64,000 nucleotides of DNA, from positions 1,550,001-1,614,000 of the forward strand of contig NZ_CP032543.1 in the NCBI RefSeq assembly GCF_003610995.1, read 5' to 3'. A program made the position numbers and the translations under genes. The notes below the pieces were generated by a model. That model had not been told where the DNA came from, made no database searches, and worked only from the letters and a program-made list of their open reading frames with translations. Below, one piece after another: positions 11,720-20,590 of this stretch (the first letter of the stretch is position 1; every line of letters begins with the position of its first letter). This stretch comes from Streptomyces griseus subsp. griseus (GTDB lineage: Bacteria; Actinomycetota; Actinomycetes; Streptomycetales; Streptomycetaceae).

Positions 11720-12915
11720 GTACGACAGCGACAGGGCCCCTGACCGGGCTGAAGGTGATCGACCTTGCCACCCTCTTCGCCGGGCCGCTCGCCGCCACCA
11801 TGCTCGGGGACTTCGGCGCCGATGTGATCAAGGTGGAGCACCCCAGCAAGCCGGACCCCTCACGTGGGCACGGGCCCGCCAAGGACGGGGTCGGCCTGTG
11901 GTGGAAGCTGCTCGGCCGCAACAAGCGCACCCTGACGCTGGACCTGTCCGCCCCCGGCGGCCGGGACGTGCTCCTCCAGCTGGCCGCCGAGACCGACGTC
12001 ATCGTCGAGAACTTCCGGCCGGGGACCCTGGAGCGCTGGGGCCTCGGACCGGACGAGCTGCGTGCCGTCAACCCTCGGCTGGTGCTGGCGCGGGTCACCG
12101 GCTTCGGGCAGTTCGGGCCGTACGCGCACCGGCCCGGGTTCGGCACGCTGGCCGAGGCGATGAGCGGGTTCGCGGCGATCACCGGGGAGCCGGACGGGCC
12201 ACCGACGCTGCCGCCGTTCGGGCTGGCGGACTCCATCGCGGCGCTGGCGACGGCGTACGCGGTGATGGCCGCGCTCGCCGGGCGGGAGAGGACGGGCGAG
12301 GGGCAGGTGGTGGACCTGGCGATCATCGAACCGATCCTGACCGTGCTGGGGCCGCAGCCGCTCTGGTACGACCAGCTCGGCTACGTCCAGCCGCGCACCG
12401 GCAACCGCTCCCGCAACAACGCCCCGCGCAACACCTACCGCACCGCCGACGGCCACTGGGTCGCGGTCTCCACCTCCGCCCAGTCCGTCGCCGAGCGGGT
12501 GATGCGGCTGGTGGGCCGCCCGGAGCTGATCGAGGAGCCCTGGTTCGGCGCGGGCACCACCCGGGCCGAACACACGGAGGAGCTGGACGAGGCCGTCGGC
12601 CACTGGATCTCCCGCCACAGCCGCGAGGAGGTGCTGAACGGCTTCGAGAAGGCGGAGGCGGCCGTGGCGCCGATCCATGACGTACGGGAGGTGATGGAGG
12701 ATCCGCAGTACCGGGCGCTGGGCACGATCGCCGAGGTCGACGACCCGGAGTTGGGGCCGCTGCGGATGCAGAACGTCCTCTTCCGGCTCTCGGAGACCCC
12801 GGGCGCCATCCGCTGGGCGGGCCGCCCGCACGGCGCGGACACCGAGGAGATCCTGGCCGGGCTCGGCCTCTCGGAGAACCGGATCGCCGCGCTGCGGGAC
12901 CAGGGGGCGCTGTGA
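11716..12915 (+). CDS. CaiB/BaiF (class III) CoA-transferase
   Basis: A 399-residue member of the class III CoA-transferase family (formyl-CoA transferase, CaiB, alpha-methylacyl-CoA racemase), which moves CoA between organic acids through an aspartyl-CoA intermediate. Seen: GLKVIDLATLFAGPLAATML, DFGADVIKVEHP, the DVIVENFRPG segment, RNNAPRNTYRTADGHWVAV and a C-terminal EEILAGLGLSENRI. The ATG overlaps the kinase stop and the TGA overlaps the next GTG, placing it firmly in the ARH cluster. The acid and the CoA donor cannot be read from sequence. Pairing with the downstream CoA lyase suggests use of a citramalate-, malate- or methylmalyl-like thioester. Confidence 0.92.
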   Translation: MSTTATGPLTGLKVIDLATLFAGPLAATMLGDFGADVIKVEHPSKPDPSRGHGPAKDGVGLWWKLLGRNKRTLTLDLSAPGGRDVLLQLAAETDVIVENFRPGTLERWGLGPDELRAVNPRLVLARVTGFGQFGPYAHRPGFGTLAEAMSGFAAITGEPDGPPTLPPFGLADSIAALATAYAVMAALAGRERTGEGQVVDLAIIEPILTVLGPQPLWYDQLGYVQPRTGNRSRNNAPRNTYRTADGHWVAVSTSAQSVAERVMRLVGRPELIEEPWFGAGTTRAEHTEELDEAVGHWISRHSREEVLNGFEKAEAAVAPIHDVREVMEDPQYRALGTIAEVDDPELGPLRMQNVLFRLSETPGAIRWAGRPHGADTEEILAGLGLSENRIAALRDQGAL

Positions 12916-13773
12916 ACGGCCGGCCGATCCCGGGTCCGCCGCTGCCGGAGGGCCTCCTCCGCCGGTCGGCAGGCCCCCGCTGACCTGGCTGTACGTCCCC
13001 GGGACCGGCCGGAGGTGGTGGCGAAGGCGCTCGGCTGCGGGGCGGACGTGGTGATCGTCGACCTGGAGGACGCCGTCGCCCCCGACCGTAAGGAGTACGC
13101 GCGCGCCGCCACCGCCGAACTCCTCGCCGACCCGGTGACCACCGCCGACGCCGTGCCGGTCCATGTCCGGGTGCACGGCGAGGACGACATCCGGGCGCTG
13201 ATGGCGCTCCCGGGCCTCTCCGGTCTCCGGCTGCCGAAGATCACGCACGCGGTCTCCGTGCACCATGTGGCGGCGGTGGCACCCGGCGTACCGCTCTATC
13301 CGCTCCTGGAGTCGGCGCTCGCCATGGAGCACGCGTACTCGATCGCCTCGGCCGACCCCGCCGTCCGGGGCATCGCGCTGGGCGAGGCGGATCTCCGTGC
13401 CGATCTCGGCGTACGGGAGGACAGCGGGCTGGACTGGTCGCGCAGCCGGCTGGTGGTGGCGGCCCGGGCGGCCGCGCTGCCGCCGCCCGCGCAGTCGGTC
13501 TTCCCGGACGTACGGGACCTGGACGGGCTGTGGGCCTCGTGCGTACGGGGGCGGGGGCTCGGGCTGCTGGGCCGGGCGGCGATCCATCCGCGTCAGCTGG
13601 AGGTGATCGAGAGGGCGTTTTGGCCGTCGGCCCGGGAGATCGAGGCGGCGGAGGAGATCGTCGCGGCGTCGGCGGTGGAGGCGGGGGCGCTGGCACTGCC
13701 CGACGGGCGGTTCGTGGACGCGGCGGTGGTGGCGTCGGCGCGCCGCACACTGGCGATCGCCGGGCGGTCCTGA
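12912..13773 (+). pseudogene. HpcH/HpaI-type CoA ester lyase (citrate lyase beta-like), two single-base frameshifts
   Basis: CitE-like (beta/alpha)8 protein of about 287 residues when repaired. GTG 12912 (overlapping the previous stop) starts MNGRPIPGPPLPEGLL. One C is missing from the run at 12974-12978, then PLTWLYVPG follows, one G is missing at about 13001-13003, and the rest (DRPEVVAKALGCGADVVIVDLEDAVAPDRKEY onward) is clean to 13773. VIVDLEDAVAP is the metal-binding family motif; ALGEADLRADLG and AAIHPRQLEVI are also typical. Members cleave or form malyl-, citramalyl- or related CoA esters. Two losses of one type within 30 bases point to undercalled homopolymers. A terminator hairpin overlaps the 3' end. 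Confidence 0.85.
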
Positions 13774-13797
13774 GGTTCCCCAGGTCCGCCCGGCGAT
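13755..13797. terminator. Bidirectional terminator between ARH cluster and lgt
   Basis: GATCGCCGGGCGG (13755-13767) is perfectly complementary to CCGCCCGGCGATC (13785-13797), and the inner CCTGAGG/CCCCAGG bases extend the stem almost to the loop. It covers the CoA lyase stop codon and lies 23 bases from the lgt stop, so it can serve both converging units. Confidence 0.8.
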
Positions 13798-13819
13798 CGG
13801 GGGCAGTGCGTGCGCGAGG

Positions 13820-14779
13820 TCAGCGCTTGTCGGCGGCCTCGGGGGCGGAGTCCTCGGCCGGGGCCTCGGCGTCCGCCGTGTCCGTGTCCTTCTTCAGCGG
13901 GTCGCCGGAGGTCTCGGGGGCGTCCGTGTCCTCGGGCTCGTCCTTCTTCGCGGCGGCCTCCGCGTCCCGGTCCGGCTCCACGATCTCCTCGCGGCCCGGG
14001 CGGAGCTTCGCGGAGATCACGATGTAGGCGACGGCGAGGGCGAAGACGGTGATCGCGGTCCACACGTTCAGGCGCAGGCCGAGGACGTGGTGGGCCTCGT
14101 CGACCCGCATGTACTCGATCCAGCCGCGACCGGCGCAGTAGGCCGCGACGTACAGCGCGAACGCCCGTCCGTGGCCGAGCTTGAAGCGGCGGTCGGCCCA
14201 GATGACCAGCAGCGCGACGCCGACGCACCACAGCGACTCGTAGAGGAAGGTCGGGTGGTACGTCCCGGCGACCCGGTTGGGGCCCTCGCTGATCTCCAGC
14301 GCCCAGGGGAGGTCGGTCGGCTTGCCGTACAGCTCCTGGTTGAACCAGTTGCCCCAGCGGCCGATCGCCTGGGCGATGGCGATACCGGGGGCCAGCGCGT
14401 CCGCCCAGGCGGGCAGCGGGATGCCCCGGCGGCGGCAGCCGATCCACGCGCCGACCGCGCCGAGGGCGATGGCGCCCCAGATGCCGAGGCCGCCCTCCCA
14501 GATCTTGAAGGCGTCGACCCAGTTCTGGCCGTCGCTGAAGTAGAGCTGGTAGTCGGTGATCACGTGGTAGAGCCGGCCGCCGACGAGGCCGAAGGGCACG
14601 GCCCAGACGGCGATGTCGGCGACGGTGCCCGCTCTGCCGCCACGGGCGACCCAGCGCTTGTTGCCGATCCAGACGGCGACGAAGACACCGATGATGATGC
14701 AGAACGCGTAGCCGCGGAGCGGGATCGGGCCGAGCTCGATCACGCCGGTCGACGGGCTGGGAATGGAGGCAAGGTTCAT
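13820..14779 (-). CDS. lgt: Prolipoprotein diacylglyceryl transferase
   Basis: Lgt attaches diacylglycerol from phosphatidylglycerol to the lipobox cysteine of prolipoproteins in the cytoplasmic membrane. The 319-residue protein has about seven membrane segments, GGRLYHVITDY in the second, the Lgt signature AIGRWGNWFNQELYG, and HPTFLYESLWC. After the last membrane helix (about residue 255) there is a charged acidic tail of roughly 60 residues rich in E, D, A and P, an extension common in actinobacteria and not needed for catalysis. ATG 14779 is used. It follows the DsbA-like gene by about 120 bases and ends the trp-side run. lspA, the next enzyme of the pathway, lies at 58859. Confidence 0.96.
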   Translation of the reverse strand: MNLASIPSPSTGVIELGPIPLRGYAFCIIIGVFVAVWIGNKRWVARGGRAGTVADIAVWAVPFGLVGGRLYHVITDYQLYFSDGQNWVDAFKIWEGGLGIWGAIALGAVGAWIGCRRRGIPLPAWADALAPGIAIAQAIGRWGNWFNQELYGKPTDLPWALEISEGPNRVAGTYHPTFLYESLWCVGVALLVIWADRRFKLGHGRAFALYVAAYCAGRGWIEYMRVDEAHHVLGLRLNVWTAITVFALAVAYIVISAKLRPGREEIVEPDRDAEAAAKKDEPEDTDAPETSGDPLKKDTDTADAEAPAEDSAPEAADKR

Positions 14780-14900
14780 GACGGGGTCGACGCTACCTTG
14801 CCGGGCGGTGGGTACGGCAAGCCACCCGGCAACGTCTGGATAACGAGGGCCCGGTCACGGGCCCGTGCCGCCCGCCCCTCGGAGGGCTCCCCCGCGCCCC

Positions 14901-15728
14901 TCAGGAAGCGGGCGCGGACGGGGTGGCGGTGCCGGGCTTCTTGCCCTTGTTGGCCTCGGCGACCCACTTCTTCAGGTTCTCCACGGAGATCTGCTCGTCG
15001 CCCTTCTTCGGGAAGATCGACTCGCCGTTGAGGAGGGCGGTCGGGGTGCCCTGGAAGCCGCCCTCACGGAACGCCGTGTCGGACTTCTGGACCCAGCTGT
15101 CGTGCTCGCCGCTCTCCACACAGCTGCGGAAGCCCGGCGTGTCGAGGCCTTCGACCTCGCCGGCCAGCTCGATCAGCCGGCTGTTCTTGGCGAAGGCGTC
15201 GTCGGGCTCGGGGGGCTGGTTGCGGAAGAGCACGTCGTGGTAGGGGGCGAACTTGCCGACGTCCTGGGCGCAGGCGGCGGCGTTGGCGGCGCGCAGCGAG
15301 CCCTTGCCGCCGAGGTTGCCGTCGATGATCGTGGCCAGGTGGTACTCCACCTTGAGCTGACCCGCTTCGACCAGCTCGGTGACGGTGTCCCGGAAGGCGT
15401 TCTCGAACTGGGCGCAGACCGGGCAGCGGAAGTCCTCCCAGATCGTGAGCGTGGACGGGGCGTCGGAGGCGCCGACCGGGAGGGTCAGGGAGTCCTCGCC
15501 GGTCGCCCCCGACGGGGTGATGGCGGGGCCGGAGGCGCTGTCGCCGCCACTGTCCTTGCCCACGTTGGCCGCGATCAGGCCGACCACGGCGGCCAGCGCC
15601 AGGACGCCGACCACGGCGGAGGAGACGATCAGCGTACGGCGGCGCTTCTCGCGGCCCTTCTCCCGCTCGCGCTGCTGGGCCAGGCGCTCACGCGCACTTC
15701 GGTTTCCCTCAGGAATCTTGTCGCTCAC
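14901..15728 (-). CDS. Membrane-anchored DsbA-like thioredoxin-fold protein
   Basis: A 275-residue protein starting at GTG 15728 (VSDKIPEGNRSARERL). It has a charged N-terminus with QREREKGREKRRR, one membrane anchor (about 35-58), and an extracytoplasmic DsbA/thioredoxin_4 domain with the active site FRCPVCAQF. C-terminal GTPTALLNGE supplies the cis-Pro loop. It probably oxidises or isomerises disulfides in exported proteins. It lies between trpA and lgt on the same strand. A paralogue with the same architecture is at 51045-51860. An upstream in-frame GTG (15776) exists but would add residues unlike the family. Confidence 0.9.
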   Translation of the reverse strand: MSDKIPEGNRSARERLAQQREREKGREKRRRTLIVSSAVVGVLALAAVVGLIAANVGKDSGGDSASGPAITPSGATGEDSLTLPVGASDAPSTLTIWEDFRCPVCAQFENAFRDTVTELVEAGQLKVEYHLATIIDGNLGGKGSLRAANAAACAQDVGKFAPYHDVLFRNQPPEPDDAFAKNSRLIELAGEVEGLDTPGFRSCVESGEHDSWVQKSDTAFREGGFQGTPTALLNGESIFPKKGDEQISVENLKKWVAEANKGKKPGTATPSAPAS

Positions 15729-15804
15729 ACCCGCAGCAACGAACCGGGGAGGCACGTACGCGCCTCCCCGGTCCATATTCCACCCGTTCAGGTGACTTCG
15801 AGGG

Positions 15805-16617
15805 TCACCGCTTTCGAACGCCCTGGGCCAGCTCGCCCGCCAGGGACCGGACGGCGTCGAGGCCGGCGGCCTCGTCCGGGGCGTCCAGGATCGCCTTGAC
15901 GAAGGCCGAGCCGACGATCACCCCGTCGGCGAATCCGGCGACCTCGGCGGCCTGCTCGGCGTTGGAGACCCCGAGGCCGACGCAGACCGGCAGGTCGGTG
16001 GTGGCGCGGGTGCGGCCCACCAGCTCCTGGGCCTGGGCGCCGACCGATGCGCGGGTGCCGGTGACACCCATCAGGGAGGCGGCGTAGACGAAGCCGCTGC
16101 CGGCCGCCGTGATGGTGGCGAGGCGGGCGTCCTGGCTGCTGGGGGCGACGACGAAGACGGTGGCCAGGCCGTGCTTGTCGGCGTGCTCGCGCCACAGCGC
16201 GGACTCCTGGACCGGCAGGTCGGGCAGGATGCACCCGGCACCGCCTGCCTCGGCCAGCTCGGCGGTGAAACGCTCCACGCCGTACCGGTCGATGGGGTTC
16301 CAGTACGTCATGACCAGGATCGGGACGCCGGTGGCCTCGTACGCCTCGCGGACCGTCCGCATCACGTCGGCGATGCGGACGCCGCCGCGCAGGGCGATGT
16401 CGTCGGCGGTCTGGATGACCGGCCCGTCGAGGACCGGGTCGCTGTGCGGGAGCCCGACCTCCACGACGTCGGCACCGCCCGCGACGACGGCCTTGACCGC
16501 CTCGATGCCGCCGTCGACGGTCGGGAAGCCGGCCGGGAGGTAGGCGATCAGCGCGGCCCGGTCCTCCGCCTTGGCGGCGGCGAGGGTGGTGCTCAACAGC
16601 TCGATGTTGCCGCTCAC
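15805..16617 (-). CDS. trpA: Tryptophan synthase alpha subunit
   Basis: TrpA splits indole-3-glycerol phosphate to indole and glyceraldehyde 3-phosphate and channels indole to TrpB. The protein is 270 residues and starts GTG at 16617, overlapping the trpB stop (GTGA). Catalytic Glu lies in [11 protein letters not shown] and catalytic Asp in the following [18 protein letters not shown] and [15 protein letters not shown] are the flexible loop and phosphate-binding regions. A short inverted repeat overlaps the stop (15791-15796 with 15804-15809). Confidence 0.97.
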   Translation of the reverse strand: MSGNIELLSTTLAAAKAEDRAALIAYLPAGFPTVDGGIEAVKAVVAGGADVVEVGLPHSDPVLDGPVIQTADDIALRGGVRIADVMRTVREAYEATGVPILVMTYWNPIDRYGVERFTAELAEAGGAGCILPDLPVQESALWREHADKHGLATVFVVAPSSQDARLATITAAGSGFVYAASLMGVTGTRASVGAQAQELVGRTRATTDLPVCVGLGVSNAEQAAEVAGFADGVIVGSAFVKAILDAPDEAAGLDAVRSLAGELAQGVRKR

Positions 16618-17900
16618 TTGGCGTCCCCCTCGATCTCGGCGCGGTCGCTGTCGGCGTCCGCCTCGACGGCGGCGTCGGTGTCGTACAGCCCGAAGTAGCG
16701 GGCAGCGGTGTCCATGTCCTTGTCGCCCCGGCCGGACAGGTTGATGAGGATCAGCCCGTCCTTGCCCAGCTCCTTGCCGAGGTCCAGCGCACCGGCGAGC
16801 GCGTGGGCGCTCTCGATGGCCGGGATGATCCCCTCGGTGCGGGAGAGCAGGCGCAGGGCCTGCATGGCGGCGTCGTCGGTGACCGCGCGGTACTCGCCGC
16901 GCCCGATGTCCTTGAGGTAGGAGTGCTCCGGGCCGATGCCCGGGTAGTCCAGACCGGCGGAGATGGAGTACGGCTCGGTGATCTGGCCCTCGTCGTCCTG
17001 GAGGACGTAGGAGCGCGACCCGTGCAGGATGCCGGGCTCCCCCGCCGTCAGGGTCGCCGCGTGCTCGCCGGTCTCCACGCCGTGCCCGGCGGGCTCGCAG
17101 CCCACCAGGCGGACCTCGGCGTCCGGGATGAAGGCGTGGAAGAGGCCGATGGCGTTGGAGCCGCCGCCGACGCAGGCGACCGCCGCGTCGGGGAGGCGGC
17201 CGGTGCGCTCCAGGAGCTGGCGGCGGGCCTCGACGCCGATGACGCGGTGGAAGTCGCGGACCATCGCGGGGAAGGGGTGCGGTCCCGCGACCGTACCGAA
17301 GAGGTAGTGCGTACGGTCCACGTTGGCGACCCAGTCGCGGAACGCCTCGTTGATGGCGTCCTTGAGGGTCCGGGAGCCGGACTTCACGGCGACGACCTCG
17401 GCGCCGAGCATCCGCATCCGGGCCACGTTGAGCGCCTGGCGCTCGGTGTCGATCTCGCCCATGTAGATGGTGCAGTCGAGGCCGAAGAGGGCGCAGGCGG
17501 TGGCGGTGGCGACGCCGTGCTGGCCGGCTCCGGTCTCGGCGATAACCCGGGTCTTGCCCATGCGCCGGGTGAGCAGCGCCTGGCCGAGCACGTTGTTGAT
17601 CTTGTGCGATCCGGTGTGGTTCAGGTCCTCGCGCTTGAGGAAGACCCGGGCGCCGCCCGCGTGTTCGGCGAAGCGCGGGACCTCGGTCAGCGCGCTGGGG
17701 CGGCCGGTGTAGTTGACCATGAGCTCGTTGAGCTCGGCGGCGAAGGCCGGGTCGGACTTGGCCTTGTCGTACTCGACGGCGACCTCGTCCACGGCGGCGA
17801 CGAGCGCCTCCGGGATGAACTTGCCGCCGTACGCACCGAAGTAGCCCTCGGCGCTGGGGATCAGACCCTCGGGGTCCGGGATGAAGAATTCGGACGTCAT
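16614..17900 (-). CDS. trpB: Tryptophan synthase beta subunit
   Basis: PLP enzyme that joins indole and serine to make tryptophan. 428 residues from ATG 17900, which has AGGAG about eight bases upstream. The PLP lysine is in [10 protein letters not shown], the ammonia/indole gate in [14 protein letters not shown], and the phosphate-binding glycine loop in [11 protein letters not shown]. The C-terminus carries an acidic tail ([19 protein letters not shown]) beyond the usual end. It lies between trpM and trpA, and expression of trpA is coupled by overlap. Confidence 0.97.
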   Translation of the reverse strand: MTSEFFIPDPEGLIPSAEGYFGAYGGKFIPEALVAAVDEVAVEYDKAKSDPAFAAELNELMVNYTGRPSALTEVPRFAEHAGGARVFLKREDLNHTGSHKINNVLGQALLTRRMGKTRVIAETGAGQHGVATATACALFGLDCTIYMGEIDTERQALNVARMRMLGAEVVAVKSGSRTLKDAINEAFRDWVANVDRTHYLFGTVAGPHPFPAMVRDFHRVIGVEARRQLLERTGRLPDAAVACVGGGSNAIGLFHAFIPDAEVRLVGCEPAGHGVETGEHAATLTAGEPGILHGSRSYVLQDDEGQITEPYSISAGLDYPGIGPEHSYLKDIGRGEYRAVTDDAAMQALRLLSRTEGIIPAIESAHALAGALDLGKELGKDGLILINLSGRGDKDMDTAARYFGLYDTDAAVEADADSDRAEIEGDAK

Positions 17901-18045
17901 GCGACGTGCTCCTTGGCCTGGCAACGGGTGGGTTCACCGTATGCGCGAAGGAGCGAGCGCCACCGGGACCGGCGTGCGGTCGGGGCAGTGCGGTCGTACG
18001 TACGGGTGGAGATGTGGGGTGCTGCGGTACGTCGGCCGGGGCTCG

Positions 18046-18258
18046 CTACTGCGCGGACCCCGGGCGCCATCGCATCCCGTTCACCTGGCCGGGCTCGTCA
18101 CCGATCACGTACCGCACACGCCGTCCGTGCACACGCCGGGCGGGGGCGCGGCAGCCTCGCGGCCTGCACCCGCGCGCCAGCGGGGCGTGCGGGTCCCGGG
18201 CCGGTGCCCCGGCGGGGCGCAGGCCCGGCCGGGTGCGGGGCACGGGGTGGTCGGTCAT
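18046..18258 (-). CDS. trpM: Tryptophan biosynthesis modulator TrpM
   Basis: A 70-residue basic protein with ATG 18258 and a TAG stop. It sits between trpC and trpB, exactly where Streptomyces carry trpM (formerly trpX). The conserved core is GCRAPARRVHGRRVRYVIGD followed by EPGQVNGMRW. In S. coelicolor TrpM has been reported to modulate tryptophan synthesis and differentiation. It has no enzyme motif. The Arg-rich core with CRAPxRRVxGRRVRYVI is the diagnostic part; the N-terminus is Pro-rich and poorly conserved. It is easy to miss because the whole region is open in several frames. Confidence 0.85.
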   Translation of the reverse strand: MTDHPVPRTRPGLRPAGAPARDPHAPLARGCRPRGCRAPARRVHGRRVRYVIGDEPGQVNGMRWRPGSAQ

Positions 18259-18274
18259 GTCGTGGCGCTCCCGG

Positions 18275-19084
18275 TCAGCCGCGGCCGTGGCGGAGGGCCG
18301 GGTGGGCGCCGGCGGCGACCAGGTCGGCGACGGCGGCGCGCGGGTCGCGGCCGGTGACCAGGGACTCGCCGACGAGGACGGCGTCGGCGCCGGCGTTGGC
18401 GTACGCGATCAGGTCGTGCGGGCCCCGGACGCCGGACTCGGCGATCTTGACGATGTGGTCGGGGATCTCGGGGGCGACGCGCTCGAAGGTGGAGCGGTCG
18501 ACCTTGAGGTCCTTCAGGTTGCGCGCGTTGACACCGATGATCCTCGCCCCGGCGTCCACGGCGCGCTCCGCCTCCTCTTCGTCGTGCGCCTCGACGATCG
18601 GGGTGAGCCCGATCGACTCGGCGCGCTCGATCAGGGAGACCAGCGCCTCCTGGTCGAGGGCGGCGACGATCAGCAGGGCGAGGTCGGCGCCGTACGCCCG
18701 GGCCTCCCACAGCTGGTACGAGGTGACGATGAAGTCCTTGCGCAGGATCGGGGTGTCGACCTTGGCGCGGACGGCCTCCAGGTCGGCGAGCGAACCGCCG
18801 AACCGGCGCTCCTCGGTGAGGACCGAGATGACGGACGCGCCACCGGCCTCGTAGTCCGCGGCGAGCGCGGCGGGGTCCGCGATGGCGGCAAGGGCCCCCT
18901 TGGACGGGGACGAGCGCTTGACCTCGCAGATGACGGTGACGCCCTCGCCGCGCAGGGCGGCGACTCCGTCCTTGGCCTGGGGGGCGCGGGCGGCGCGCTC
19001 CTTCAGCTCGTCGAGGCTGACGCGCGCCTGCCGCTCCGCGAGGTCGGCGCGGACGCCGTCGATGATCTCGTCGAGCACACTCAC
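18275..19084 (-). CDS. trpC: Indole-3-glycerol phosphate synthase
   Basis: TrpC closes the indole ring from CdRP. The protein is 269 residues from GTG 19084 ([19 protein letters not shown]), with GGAAGGGGG upstream. [12 protein letters not shown] holds the catalytic Glu/Lys pair, [18 protein letters not shown] the second catalytic Lys, and GINARNL-type [13 protein letters not shown] and AESGVRG the phosphate site. It leads the trpC-trpM-trpB-trpA group; a 115-base gap separates it from the preceding DUF2752 gene. That gap holds a short palindrome ATACC-GAT-GGTAT (19131-19143). I saw no Trp-rich leader peptide. Confidence 0.96.
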   Translation of the reverse strand: MSVLDEIIDGVRADLAERQARVSLDELKERAARAPQAKDGVAALRGEGVTVICEVKRSSPSKGALAAIADPAALAADYEAGGASVISVLTEERRFGGSLADLEAVRAKVDTPILRKDFIVTSYQLWEARAYGADLALLIVAALDQEALVSLIERAESIGLTPIVEAHDEEEAERAVDAGARIIGVNARNLKDLKVDRSTFERVAPEIPDHIVKIAESGVRGPHDLIAYANAGADAVLVGESLVTGRDPRAAVADLVAAGAHPALRHGRG

Positions 19085-19199
19085 GCGAGCGGCCCCCTTC
19101 CGGAACGGTTGACGGTGAACAGGATCAGCCATACCGATGGTATCCGCAGGAGGCCCCGGGGCCCGCATCCGGCCACGCCGCGTCCCACTACCTGGGCAT

Positions 19200-20075
19200 T
19201 CAGGGCGCCAGCGCCGAGCCGAACGGCAGATTCCGGACCACGGTGAAGATCAGGAGCAGGGCGCCGATGCCCCACCACCAGGCGGGCGCGAGAACGATCC
19301 GCAGCGACTGTCCGCGCCAGGCCCGGACCAGCCACAGGACCCAGACGGCGGCGAAGAGGAAGTAGCCGGTGGTGGCGAGCGCGTTGGAGGAGAACGCGGC
19401 GCCGAGGTCGCCGTGGATGAAGGCATGGGCACTGCGGAGTCCGCCGCAGCCGGGGCAGAACGCGCCGGTGATCTTGAGCAGGGGGCAGACGGGGTAGTGG
19501 CCGGGCTCGTTGGGATCGACGGTGCCGACGTAGGCGAAGGCGGCGGTGACGGTGGCGAGGACGCCGAGAGGGGTGGCCAGGCGGCGTACCCGGGTGGCCG
19601 GAGGGCCTGGCTGGCGCGCTGGAGAGCCTGTCTGGGCGGTCCGGGGCGCCATCCAGCCCGTCCGGCGTTCGAGGACGGAACGGTGGCTCTGGGGGCCGGG
19701 CATCTGAGAAGGGTCCTCACCCGAGGGCCCTGTGAGCTCCGGGGCCACCCCGGCAAGGGTTCCGTCCTCAAACGCCGGACGGGCTGGAATGGCGCGGGTT
19801 CCGTCCCCGGAAGCCGGACGGGCTGGAATCGCGCGGGTTCCGTCCCCGGAAGCCGGACGGGCTGAAGGGGCGGAGGGCTCGTCCCCGGGCGCCGGGTCGG
19901 CCGGGAGGGGCCGGGCCATTTCTGGGGTTGGGCAGACCGTCAAGGGCATGTTCCAGGGGCCGACGCCCTGGGGGGCGGTCTCCGGGCGGGGCCGGTCGGC
20001 GGGGCCGACCCCCTGGGGGGCGGCTTCGGGGGGCGGGTTCGGGGTGGCGTCCACCCCGTGATTGTCCCCGGTCAT
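19200..20075 (-). CDS. DUF2752 membrane protein with repeat-derived N-terminal extension
   Basis: As read from ATG 20075, 291 residues. The conserved part is the C-terminal ~150: a first membrane segment near [14 protein letters not shown], the DUF2752 signature [17 protein letters not shown] with its CPxC motif and HGD, then two more membrane segments. Residues 1-140 are Pro/Gly/Ala-rich and are encoded by copies of a dispersed Streptomyces repeat ([13 protein letters not shown] twice). The real start may be ATG 19652 ([10 protein letters not shown]), giving a 150-residue protein typical of the family. Function is unknown. Its place among trp genes with two other small membrane proteins is conserved in Streptomyces. 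Confidence 0.75.
   Translation of the reverse strand: MTGDNHGVDATPNPPPEAAPQGVGPADRPRPETAPQGVGPWNMPLTVCPTPEMARPLPADPAPGDEPSAPSARPASGDGTRAIPARPASGDGTRAIPARPAFEDGTLAGVAPELTGPSGEDPSQMPGPQSHRSVLERRTGWMAPRTAQTGSPARQPGPPATRVRRLATPLGVLATVTAAFAYVGTVDPNEPGHYPVCPLLKITGAFCPGCGGLRSAHAFIHGDLGAAFSSNALATTGYFLFAAVWVLWLVRAWRGQSLRIVLAPAWWWGIGALLLIFTVVRNLPFGSALAP
19656..19870. repeat. Copies of a dispersed GTCCGGCG...GAGGAC repeat inside DUF2752 coding frame
   Basis: CAGCCCGTCCGGCGTTCGAG at 19653-19672 continues into GACGGAAC. Its inverse, GTCCTCAAACGCCGGACGGG, occurs at about 19770-19789, followed by two near-identical units of about 42 bases containing GCGGGTTCCGTCCCCGGAAG CCGGACGGGCTG (to about 19866). The same element recurs at 40285-40312. 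These sequences are commonly intergenic in Streptomyces. Confidence 0.75.
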
Positions 20076-20130
20076 ACGGAAAGGCGCAGCCCACCCGGGG
20101 CTGCGCCTCGCTGCGTGTCGGACGCGCGGG

Positions 20131-20382
20131 TCAGTGCGAGACCTGGGCCTCGCCGGCGCGCGCCCGGGCCTCCACCAGCTCGGCGGACTCCTTCGGCATG
20201 CCGAGGCCCGCGAGCTTCATGGCGTAACCGACGATGCCACCGGCGAAGATGACGGCGATACCGGCCCAGAAGCCGAGCGGGTTGGCCGCGACCATGAAGA
20301 CGCCTGCGACGCAGAAGCCGATGAAGGCGATGATGACACCGGTCCAGGCGGCCGGGGTGTGTCCGTGGCTCGTGCCCGCCAT
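20131..20382 (-). CDS. HGxxPAAW family small membrane protein
   Basis: An 83-residue protein with the actinobacterial signature HGHTPAAWTGV at the N-terminus, two membrane segments (about 14-36 and 38-58), and a charged cytoplasmic tail ending KESAELVEARARAGEAQVSH. ATG 20382 has GGAG in AAGGAGCAACTC just upstream. It is co-directional with trpE and trpC and is conserved at this place, but no biochemical role is known. Confidence 0.9.
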   Translation of the reverse strand: MAGTSHGHTPAAWTGVIIAFIGFCVAGVFMVAANPLGFWAGIAVIFAGGIVGYAMKLAGLGMPKESAELVEARARAGEAQVSH

Positions 20383-20467
20383 GAGTTGCTCCTTGTTGGT
20401 GTTGCGCGGTGGGTATCGCGTAGGTGTCGCTGCAGCTGTCGCTCGGGGGACGGCTCGCCTCCATTGT

Positions 20468-20575
20468 CCCGTACGGGGCCACCGGGGATGAGCCGGGGGT
20501 CTGTCCTGTACGGGGCCGTCGGAGGTCGGCCGGGGGTCTGTCCCGTACGGGGCCGTCGCAGGTGGGCCGGGGCGC
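20468..20575. repeat. 37-bp tandem repeat upstream of the HGxxPAAW gene
   Basis: Three consecutive units start at 20468, 20505 and 20542 (period 37). Each begins with the palindromic CC(C/T)GTACGGGGCC and the first two end GCCGGGGGTCTGT. The array lies between two small membrane-protein genes of the trp region, so it is transcribed with them. There are no spacers, so it is not a CRISPR. Confidence 0.85.
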
Positions 20576-20590
20576 CCCTCAGGGAGGGGT

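Noticed and set aside
20468..20575. Possible CRISPR array
   Set aside because: Units are contiguous with a 37-base period and no unique spacers, and no cas genes are nearby.
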